Positions 50,146 through 61,600 of a stretch of DNA of 64,000 bases are shown one piece after another. The first letter of the stretch is position 1; every line of letters starts with the position of its first letter. Both the position numbers and the translations under genes were made by a program. The notes beneath the pieces were generated by a model. It saw only the letters and a program-made list of their open reading frames with translations. It did not search any database and was not told the origin of the DNA. The stretch spans positions 6,820,001-6,884,000 of the forward strand of contig NC_134678.1 of NCBI RefSeq assembly GCF_024713945.1. The letters run 5' to 3'. Source of the DNA: Dermatophagoides farinae (taxonomy: Eukaryota > Arthropoda > Arachnida > Sarcoptiformes > Pyroglyphidae).

Positions 50146-50189
50146 TAAAAAGACAGTGTTTAACTACTTTTAAATTTTTTGTTTTTTTT

Positions 50190-52247
50190 TCAAATTTTTA
50201 GAAAATTATATTTGTTCGGTATGCACACAAGATTAAGGCCACTACGATCATGTCGTAAAGGTTTCACTTTTACCCATCCGATATTCGGTACGTATTTTTC
50301 TACATCACAAATAGGCGATTGACTATTATAACCACCAACAACATATAGTTCTCCCTTTAAAACAATTGCACTAAATGTACTTCGTTTGATAAGCATATTT
50401 TCCGCTTCATTCCATATATTCAATTCCGGATCATAACATTCGACCGATCCAGATCTACATGAAATAAAAAGAAAAGTAAATAATTATTCTTTTTTCATAA
50501 ATTGATTATAGAAAAAGAATTAAGATATCACCTTTTAACACCATCATTACCGCCTAAAGCCCAGATTTTATTCTGAAATGAAACAATGGAAAAACTAGTA
50601 CGTGGCGTTGACATAGATCGGATTAGCCGCCATTGATTCAATTGTGGATAATAAATTTCAACAGAACTTTCAATACCGGAATCATTGATACCACCAGCAA
50701 TAAAAATTTTTCCATCATGAACAACGGCCGATGCATCGGATCGGCTATAATTCAATTCGGCAACAAATTGCCAACTATCTGATGACGGATTATAACGTTC
50801 ACAACTTCGAACTCTTGTTTGACGATTAAATCCGCCGATCGCATATAATAAGCCATTTAAATTAGCACTGGATACGTAACATCGACATTCAATCATTGAA
50901 CATTTACTTGTCCATTTTCGTCGTGGATCATTCAGATCGAATGCATGTAAATTCTGATAAACATCTTTGCCGTTTGATCCACCAAATACATAAACGATAT
51001 CATCGATTATTTCTAATCCAAAATATGCTATTTCATTATGCAAAACAATTGGACATTTAAGCCAAAGATTGGTTTGATAATCATATAATTCAAATGAATT
51101 TGATGTTGTTCCTTCTACCCAACCACCACCGACTAGTAATAATTCTTTTGTTTCTCTCGGTTGATAATATATTGAATGTTTACAATATTTCAATCCAAAA
51201 CCATCTAGAAGATTGAAAAATCAAAAGAAAAACGTTAAAATTAAAATCTAATCTATCGTAAAATGATTATTTTCAACAAAAACCTCGTATGATGACCGTT
51301 TGTTTATTCAGATCATCGATCCAATTAATCAGCCGTGTTTGTAAGGATGGCTCCAATTGTTGGAACAGATTATTGCCAAAAATTTTTGTCTTTAAAAATT
51401 CATCCTTTAAACGTCCAAAACGAAGTACATTAGTGATGGCATGTTCAATATATTTTAAACGATTATTGCAATCATAATCGATCCAATCATGAATAATCTG
51501 CCAAATTTGCTCTTCATTTCTGGAATCTAATCGCTGTGATGAGAATATTCCCAAGATCGAGCAATCATTGATTGTCAAAAGATCTGTTTTGAATTTGGTG
51601 GTCAAAATTTCCTGGAAATTATTCTCAATAAATGATTGAAAAAATGATCGATAATTTGAACCAATTTGAATGGAAATTTTAAATCCTTTCATAACATTAG
51701 GAATGGTACAATTATCCTGAAAATAACGAAGACAATGATCGACCAATGATTCAATTCGATATTTGGCTGCAAATTCAGCTATTTCGATGCAATTTTTTTC
51801 ATTCAAATCAGCATGATTTTGATAAGCAAAGTGTACGACCTGTTTTAAAACTTCAGCTGAAACAGATGAATCAATTTCATATTCTTTAATCACATCATTT
51901 CGATCTTTGATATATCTTAATGCATTTGATATATTTCCATTCAACATAAGCAATAAACATAGATGGACATTCTCATGATGGCCACCATCGGCGGTCATAA
52001 TAACTGCATCAATAAATTCATCATTCACTTTCATCGACCAAAGTCGTTGATTTCGTGTTAATTCATACGCTAAGGTCATGGTTTCATCATTAATTTCTTG
52101 TGAACAAATTTTCTTTCGCCGATTTTCTTCATCTTTCTGCACTTTACGTTTCATATTATTAATGAAATCGATATTATTGTCTTTCATCGTCGATATCGGG
52201 GTAACATCTTCATCATCATCGGTCACATTCATTTGATTGCTGCTCAT
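50190..52247 (-). CDS. Kelch-like protein (divergent BTB, BACK, kelch repeats)
   Basis: KLHL-type protein, normally a substrate adaptor for cullin-3 ubiquitin ligases. Exons 52247-51284, 51204-50532 and 50454-50190; 1902 nt, 633 aa. Start is ATG 52247 (MSSNQMNVTDDDEDV). An acidic/basic head of about 75 aa precedes a divergent BTB (LWSMKVNDEFIDAVIMTADG, then VSAEVLKQVVHFAYQN, IEIAEFAAKYRIESLVDHCL). The BACK region follows (NCTIPNVMKGFKISIQIGSN, EEQIWQIIHDWIDYD, VLRFGRLKDEFL). The kelch propeller has repeats such as LLLVGGGWVEGT, VYVFGGSNGKDVY, LYAIGGFN, IFIAGGIND, IWALGGNDG and LYVVGGYN, each with the GG doublet. The 'HxxVLAACSPYF' BTB core is not recognisable, so Cul3 binding is uncertain. 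The first donor is the weaker GTTTTT. A minus AATAAA lies at 50145-50140. Orthologue not assigned. Confidence 0.9.
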
Positions 52248-55200
52248 TGCTATGTTGTTTGAGAGTATATAATACAAGTTTTTTTTTCAACGAAAATTGA
52301 AAAATTTAGCACAAAAATCATCAACATTAAACATTGTTAATGAATAATGAATTTTATATATAAAAAGTTCCCCCAAATCCTTGATTTCAAATTGAATTAT
52401 AATTTTCAATTTTGAGGAAAAAATTCGATCGAAATAGCTGAATCGAATTTGACCTGATTGAAAATTCCAACGACGGTCATTGTATTATATTATATTAAAT
52501 TTTCACCTGAAATAGAAATATTTTTTCAATTTTTCAAAGTTATTTTAGGTTATTACCATCACCTTACATTGAAATGATGGATAACAATAATGGCATAAAA
52601 AAAATGGGAAAAAATGTCGATACCTTTATGTAATGGCAAAACAATTTTGATAATTTTCAAAGTATAAATCATTTGTGGTTCTTATCATCGATGACAGAAC
52701 CTTTATCTTGATGAGTATTCAGTGAAATGATAATGGTATAGGAAATAGCATCATATTTACAACCCTAAAACCATGTCATTATATTGTCATCAGATTCGGG
52801 TTTTTTTTTGAAAAAAAGGATCATTAGACTTTTTTTCACAATAGCTGAAAAGAAGAATTTTCTTCCATACAAACAAACAAGAATCAATCAACCATACGAA
52901 TCGATCTTCGTTTCCAAATAAAAAATTTTCTTCTATAGAAAAAAAAACGGCCATTAGCGGGCAATAAACTTTGGAAAGATTACAATTTTTTTTTCATCTC
53001 AATGATACTTACTGTGATGATAATAATCAAAATGACATATATGACTTGTAAGTTTAAATTTGACACTTGTTTGGATCACTTGAAAATTTAAAAAAAAAGT
53101 ATTGATCGTATCAGTGATGTGTGCACCACTGATACACATTATTATTGTATGGTTTGCCTTGAATTTTTTCTGCACTAAATCCGAGAATCAAAATTTGATC
53201 ACTTTGTTGTATTCTTAGATGTATTGTTTCAGATGAAAATCGATGATGGTAAACAATTATCCAACGTTCATTGTTTGGAGATTGAAAAAAGCTTGGATAA
53301 ATTTTTTTTTCTGATTCTCATGACATATCCATGTTGTTGGACTTTTGATTTTTTTTCTCAAATGATAAAATGATTAATTTAAAATATATCACCAATCTAA
53401 GTGTGTAAAATTTATGAAAATTAATAAACAGAACAAAAAAAAATCGTATCCATCAATCTTACCCATTTGAGTAGTTGAAAGGATTTTTGTTGTTGTTGTT
53501 CTTAATTATTTCTTTTCCTTATGGATTATCATCTTTAAAAAAAAGATGACCTTAATAATAATCTAGTTTATAATATAATTCGGCTGTGTGTCGTTATTCA
53601 TCAAATTGGAGGCGGTTTTTTTTTCGTTGTTTTCATTTCATTCCATTTTGGATATCATGATAAATCGGGTCACGTTTTTTTGCTTTGCATAGGAAGAATA
53701 TTATTATGAACAAGTGAATGATTACTTAATCAAAGTTTTGTTGTTTGTCAGTGATTACAATTGTTGATCAATATACATTCAATCATTCATTCGATTGTTG
53801 TTGAAATGTTTTTTGTTTCCATTGTCACCATTTATTTTATTTGATTGTTTGTTTGTCATGATAATTATTATTAATTTTTTTTTTCGTTCGATTTTAATCA
53901 CTATCGAATTCGAATGATAAATCTTTTCTTTTAAGCATCATATTCATATAATATATAAGCTGACTGATGATGATCATATATATATAAAAAAAATGTTGAA
54001 TTGAAGGACAAAAAAACACACACACGCAAACATCAAATGGACATCAATTTTCAATGGTTGATCTTATTTACTAACGATATTTGCTTACACAATTGAAGTA
54101 TATATTTATTATTATGTCATTATATGACATGACCTTCATAGTTTTTTTTTGTTTTGTTTTGTTTTCCAAATTTAGCTTTTGATAATATTTATTTTTTGTT
54201 GTATAAACTTCCTGACAATCGATTCTCGATGGCGATATTTATATATAGATCTGGATGAATATGATGAATAAAATCGTGTTAACAATAAATGGGTTTGCCA
54301 AATCTTTTTTCATTGAACAATTTTTAGCCATTGTCATATGGTTGGAATTTGAAAAAATCAATCGTTCTGTTCTGTTTTTTTTTTTGAATGTCAAATAATA
54401 AGAGGTAATGTTTGATGTAAAAATAAATGCCATTTTGGAACAAACACATTGGTTGCCATTCAACCGATAATCATACATTTGGATGACATTTATATTCACA
54501 TTGTGATAGATTCAATTGGTTTCAATCCAATTTTTTTTCCAATAGTCCTAAATGAACATTCTGAAAAAGTGTCATCATCATCATTATCATCAAATAACAT
54601 TCAAAAAATTTTTTTTACTTGTCATTGTCCATTGATTTGATTATGGAAAAAAATGTCACTTCCTTTCATCGTTCATCATTTTGAATGGTGTAAAAAAAAA
54701 TTTATCATACCACAATGACAATCAGGATGAGGGAAATTTTAAAAATTTTCAGGATGGAATGAATTGGCTCATTTCATTTTCAGGTGAGAAAAAATTGCTG
54801 TCAATTTTTTTTTCATGACAAAAATCAAATTAATCAATTGAATTTGTTGTAATTGTAAATTCGAAGCCAATCATTAATATTGATCAATCATATCTTGAAA
54901 TCATTTTCATTTCTTGTAATGAATGACAGATAAATTTATCATCAAAATTATGGATCTTTTCGATGAATTTTTTTTTCTCATTCGTCTTTCTTCCTTTTTC
55001 CAAAATCATCTTTTTTGATGATGATGATGATGATGATAATGATGATGATGACAAACAGAAAGCCATTCATTTGGATGATGACAGACATTTTGTATGATTG
55101 AATGAATGGATGGATGCATTGGGGATAAAATTAGAGGCAAATGGACAGATGGAGAGAAAAAAAAACCACCAGAAAATCGAAAAGGTATGCACACCAAAAC

Positions 55201-58200
55201 AGGCTGTCACTATTATTACCATCATATAAACATTCATTCATTCGTATGATCGATCAAAAACAGCTACATGAATTGAAATTTGTCCTTTCTTTGTCCTTTG
55301 ATGCAATGTTTGTTCGTCGTCGTTTGTAAGTTGTTGTTCGAAAAATCAATCATTGAAAATTTTTCATCAAATAAAAAAAACCGGATTTGTCATAGTAAAT
55401 GACAAACAAGAAATAAATAAAAAAAAATCGATAGACATACTATAGTTGATAACAATAATTCACCTGTTCATGTAGGCAATTATTTAGTTAATTATCATTT
55501 TGAAATCGATTATGATGAATAAATGGTATATACAATCGTCATTGAGTGATTGGTTGATGAATTCATTTATGATTGTTTTTGAAATTCATTCTGGAAAAAA
55601 AATTCGTTGAATTATATTTGAATATATTTAGCCACAATTGGCATTATTGGAATTGCTTTTTTTCAAATGAAAAAAAAAATAATATTAAAAATTTCGTAAT
55701 TTTTACATGAAGATGTTTACCATTAGATTGTTGTTGTTGTTGTTGTTGTCCATATATCCATCATGGCCAATCACATTAGTTTACGTTTTATTGAAAAAAA
55801 AATCGATGACAACTTGATTGGATAGGCAAAAAAAAATTGAATGATTTTTTTTTCTCAAACACAGGAAAAATAAAAACATTTGAAAATTATTTTAACCCAT
55901 GTTTTTTTGCTATCATGTATTGTCGAAATAGTGCTATCTAATTTGTGTGCGCCAAAAAAAAATTGTTATTATCCATTCGATTTTTTTTTTTTTTTTTTTT
56001 TTTTTGATGTGTTCCATCCACAATCGATGCCAAAAAAGCCGATCCTTCAATCAATTTTTTTTCCAAATGAACCAAGTTTTTTTTCTTGAAAAAAAAACAT
56101 TTTGAAATAAACAAGTAAGTTGTGAGAAAAAAAAATTGTGTATTGTGTGTGTGTTCAATGGATACAGTTGAAAATTCAAAGTGAAAAGAAAATGATATCA
56201 TAATATTTGATTTTTCGAAATTTTATTCTCTCTCTCTCTAGTTTTTTGGATTTTATTTTATTAAATCCTTTTTAAAAATCTGGCCATTCTTTTTTCTCTC
56301 TGTGTGTGTGTTAAATATATACAAGGTTTGTCGTCTCAGTATTTGTATTTGAATTTTTAAATGATGATGATGACAAATTTTCATATATTTGATCGACGAT
56401 GAATGAATAGATGGATGGATGGATGGAAGAAAAAAAACTTCCTATATTATCATCACCCGCCATCATCATCATTTTTCAGTTAATTTTTAATTAAATTTCC
56501 GTCCATTTTTCTACCATGTTCGGTGTTAAATTGAGTCAATAGTTTTTTTTTTTGGTCGTAATTCGCTTGATATGAATATAAATATGATGGCCATATCTTA
56601 ATGATTACATATTTCTTGCAATCGCCAAGCGAAAATAATTGATGTTCGTTATTTTTTTTTCTTCTTAACAGCCAAATCGACAGGAATTGGAATGTTTGAT
56701 GTGGATTTTTAGCCAGTCACCACCATCATCATCTTCATCATCATCATAGTAATAATCGAATCGAATTGAACGATGAAACAAAAAAAAACAGGAAAATGAT
56801 TTTTATGCTATCGATACAATCGATGTCCTGTGTTATATTATACGACCTTTTCGGTATGAACTTTGTTCATCATCATCATGTTTGATGAAAGATTAGGAAA
56901 AAAGTTTTAAATATACAGTTATCATACAATATTTACAGTTATCTTCGAATCGATAGATGGGTTTCAATTCCTTGTTGGAAAAAAAACCAGTACTTTTCTC
57001 CCTCGTATTGATGATCGTGATCACATTGACCTGGCCATCACCTTTACCGTCATAGCTACTAACTAATATATACCCTTGGAACCTGTCATGAATAACAAAT
57101 ACAATAACAACAACAACAACAACAAAACAGCAGCAGCAGCAATAACAACAACAACAACCCAGGTTTTGTTTGTTACTTTTAGTTCTCACATGAAGAAAAT
57201 ACCTTTTTCAATATGGTGATGATGTTCAAAACGGTTCACTCACCTGTTTGTCGAGTTTTGATTTGTTGAATATACTAAATACACATACACACACAAGTTT
57301 GAAAAAAAAGAAAAATGCAGCAGACAATTTTTTTTTGTTTCGATTCAAAAAGAGAGTGGCCGCCGTTGCCGCCATCATTGGCTTCGTCTGTTTTTTTTTC
57401 GATTTAATGTCCAAAATGTTCATCGTCATCATAATCCAATTCAAATGTATCGTGTGTGTTTGTGTGTACACACCATCAAAAGACACATTCAGTCGATGTT
57501 TGGCAATCCATGCTTTATTCATCGTTTCGTTGATTGTTAAATAATGAATAGAATGACGATCGATTGAAATTGATTAATTCATCATCAAGCAATTATTGTG
57601 TTCGAATTTTGATCAAATTTTGTGTTTTCTTCAATTTTCAACTTCAACTTTTTAATGATATCTATCAACAAGTGTTTTGTGTGTGCATTTTTTTGTTGAA
57701 ATTCCATGCTCTGATTTTCTAAATTATCGTCACCATATAGTTAGAATTGATATTACCACAAACATGTCTTCGATATACAACAAGGAGATTGAACTTACAC
57801 ACACACACCAAACCAACTCTGTCGACAATCTCTAAGTTAATTTATTAAAAAAAAAAGATTTATAACATCGTCATCGTCGTCGTATATTTATTCAGGATTA
57901 TCATGATCTAGATATTTTTTTTCGTTCTTCCGCCATTCATATACCTGTATTTAGTGCTTGTTATTGTTTTTTTGTTATTTCTCGGTTATAATTCAGCCAT
58001 CCTATTTTGGCATTTTATATCTCCGGTGTCTCCGGGAAAAATATTTTTATTTTATTTTTTCCCTGTATTTTTGTGTTTGTGTGTGTTTTAAAAAAAACGC
58101 ACCAACATGACGAAAGACAAGTGATAATGATGATGATGATAAAGTTTTAAACATTCGCTTGGCCACGTTACAAACGTTTTTTTTTACAATCAATAATCGA

Positions 58201-58542
58201 ATATTGATGGCCATTTATTATTTATCAATAGTGAATTGTAAAAGATACTGATGAAAAATTCCATGTCATGTGTGTCATTCATTCATTCATTAATTCATTT
58301 TTTTCCTGTTGAAAATTACACACAGTCACCATCGTCATCAATATGATATTTGAATTGTCCAATTACACACACACAGGGATTGTTTTCCTGCCTATAATCT
58401 TCTTCTTATCATTGTCAAATTTTTTTTTTGTAAATGAAATCGAAATGAATTGAAAAATTTTTTATTTTCATTTTTTACTACATGAAATAATAGGAGAAAA
58501 AAATTTTAAAATTAACTTCAATTCATCATCATCATCATCATC
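52248..58542. other. Repeat-rich region, no gene recognised
   Basis: About 6.3 kb. Contents: kelch 5' flank; CAT/GAT runs such as 55015-55036; T25 at 55981-56005; (CAA)n at 57099-57125; and a CpG-richer patch on the minus strand at about 57355-57400 with an ATG and, downstream, a CAG|GTGAGT donor (minus) near 57241. ORFs are repeat-derived. Confidence 0.35.
55981..56005. repeat. Poly-T tract
   Basis: Twenty-five consecutive T. Confidence 0.9.
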
Positions 58543-58652
58543 ATGGGTAATGGCGAATCATCGACACAAAATGCATCATCATCGTTATCATTTGCACCTA
58601 ACTGTTTAAACTATTGTCTTCGATCATCATCATCATCACCATCATCGTATAG
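58543..58652 (+). CDS. Candidate first coding exon of a gene continuing past the window (MGN N terminus)
   Basis: ATG at 58543 starts an open 110-nt stretch that ends at a good donor (TATAG|GTAAGC). It encodes MGNGESSTQNASSS, then LSFAPNCLNYCLR, a Ser run and a terminal Tyr plus a split Arg codon (phase 2). Gly2 in MGNGES would be an N-myristoylation signal, and the two Cys of NCLNYC could be lipid-modified. Mixed codons (ACA CAA AAT, GCA CCT AAC TGT) set it apart from surrounding repeats. No acceptor with a matching continuation was found before 64000, so the rest would lie downstream or the call is wrong. Family not recognised. Confidence 0.4.
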
Positions 58653-61600
58653 GTAAGCAAACATTGATGACATTTCATATTTTGATTTTATAAAAGTTGA
58701 AACAAAATTAATCCTCTGAATTGTTGGATTTGTCAATGAAATTCTATGTTTGTTTGTTTTTTTTTTCGTTGGGATGGACAATGGTCATTTACATATAATA
58801 GTTGTGTATGAAATAAAGTTATTCATCAATCGATTACACACCTACAAATAGCTTCTTGATATATTTAAATTAATCAATCATAAAACAAAATCTTATTATC
58901 TATAGAAAAAAAATTTTAATCAAATGAACCACTTACTGACATTCAACAATTAATTCTATGATTTTTAGATCCTCAACATTATTATTCATCATTTTAATGA
59001 CATACCTTTGAATGTTTAGGCGTGTTCAATATTACTTAATCATAATTCTCTCATCATCATCGTCATCATGATGATGATCAGAACATACAAGATTTTTTTT
59101 TGTTTTGTTTTTTTACATCTAATGCAATTGTCGAAATGAAAAAGATTTTTCTTTTTTTCCCACATTTCTGTTTGTTTGTTACAAATTGAATTGACATTTT
59201 CATTACAGATTTTGTTTCCCATGCAATGTTTTAATGTTTGTGTTTTTTTTTGTATCATCTCGTGTGATAATACAAAAAACTATTTTCGGACAATCCATTT
59301 TAAATTTGGCCAATTTCTGATTGATCAAAATTTAATCGGTTCATATTTAGAACTATCATAGTAGATTTGTCGAATTATCAATTCCAATTTTTGATGATGA
59401 TAAAAGTAAGTCAATCATCAAATAATCATCATCATCATCCTCATTGACCGATATCTGTCGAACAGGTTATCCTCTTAATTAGTCTATTAATCAAGTGTTT
59501 TTTTTGGAAATAAGCATCAGAAGTTGAATTGCCTGAATCAATCAATATAACTTTTATTGGTTTTTATCACAGCAGCAGCAGTGCTTGTGTATTGCGATCA
59601 AATCATCATCAGATTGATTATAATTCGATGGAATTTTTTTTTTCTTTTGCCTTTTGTCTATATCTGATTGTCCTCTTTTTTATGTATTGCGATTCTCACC
59701 ACTTTCATTTATTCATTCATTCATTCATTTTATTAGTGAAAATAAGATAATGTTTTTTTTCGCGAAAAACACCACAACTATGTAGTTATGTCAATCAATC
59801 TATATATAAATTTTTGCCATTAAACCGTTTGGTCATTTGATGATGATGATGATGAAGATCATATCTAGTGGAGAGATTATGTTTGATAATTTGATTTGAT
59901 CTAGATCAATATGGTCATCTTGATCGATCACGCAATTCAATTGTGCATGTATGTAACAGTTTTTTTTGAATTTAACTTAATTCAAATGAAACTTTATGAA
60001 ATTATCGATAGCTTTCCATCGTGATCTCGATTTTTTTCTGTTTTTTTTGTCTTTGAAAAATTTTTATTTTTTTAAATATGACCATTTTCCATATCAACCT
60101 CAAGGATAATTGCTCATCATAATCATTTTTGTTTTCTTCTTGTTTCCGAAATTTTTCAAGGACACATTTTAATTTGCCTGAATTATCATATGGTTTTTTT
60201 TCTTTCAAACAAAAAAAAATCGATAAAACGTCATTGAAATGTTGATTTTTGAATAACATTTGCAATTGTGGACAATTTTCATATTTTTTTTTTGTTTTCC
60301 AATCAAATCAAATCAGACAAGATTCGAGTACATCCAATTTGCAAGATGCACAAGTATAAAAAAAACCTAGAAAAATGAGAGACAACAAGATTATCTTCCA
60401 GAGAGAGAGAAAGAGAAAAAAAATAGCAATACCAACGACAACAACAACAATGATATGAGATAGATGGTATTACCGGTCGGATATTTGTGTTTGTGTTTTT
60501 TGAATTTTATTTGCAATAAAAAAAAATTATCCTTCCAACTTATTATTATCATCATCATCATCGTCAAATAAATAGTAAAAAAAAATCCCGTACAATTATT
60601 ATTATCAAAAATAGTTTTCTTGTCAAAAAAACGAATAAAAAAATAAAAAATACCATGTCCCCTGTTATTATTATTATTTTTTTTCACGTTTTAAAACATC
60701 ATCATCATCATCTTCATTTGATTTCACTGTTTCTACTGTGGCTACTTGTTGCTGCTGATTTTATGTGTTTGATTTATGTATATTCACCGTTATCGTTTCA
60801 TTAATTTTATGTGAGATTTTATCATTATTGTTGTTGTTGTACCGAAATATAAATCACCAATTTTGATAGGAATTTTCTTTTTCACATTTCAAACATTATT
60901 ATTACCCGATGATGATGATGAAATATAAAAATCCGTTGTTGTCGTTTTCTGATGTTTTTTTTCTGAAATCACGTTTTCATAATCAATAAACAATACACAT
61001 AGCTTATTATCATTATTATTATTAGTGGAACAAAAAAAAATTTGTATTAAAACTACTGCAAAAGTTGTTGTTGTTGTTGCTGTTCTTGATTGATCAAAAT
61101 CTTTTTTTCCGTGCCAGATTGAATAATAATAATGATAGTGACATAACACACACACACACAAATTCATTTAGTTAGTAATCTAATGTTTTGTCATTCATCA
61201 CGATTTATAAATCTATATCATCGATCTAGATCTAATTTGTCTCATCTCATCACATTCACATTTGATGGAATTTGAACAAATTCTTGTGTTATTATTATCA
61301 ACCTATAAATAATCCTATCGGATTGTATTTTTAAGTGTGTATATATTCCGGTATGTTGTACTTTTCTTCATCAAGACAATAGATTTTTTTTTTTTTTTTT
61401 TTTGGTTGGTAGAGATCTTTTCGTGACCAAAACAATAACAACAACAGCAACAACAAAAAAAACTGTGGCCACCAGATCTCGAAAATTATTAAAAAAATGT
61501 ATTCACGAAATTTGATGACCATCATCATCATAATCATCATTATCATTAAAATGTAAATGTCCAATGCCATAAATATAACGTGATGATGAATATTGATTGT

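Noticed and set aside
55141-55329. Plus-strand ORF bounded by donor-like sites
   Set aside because: No acceptor before it and no partner exon; chance match most likely.
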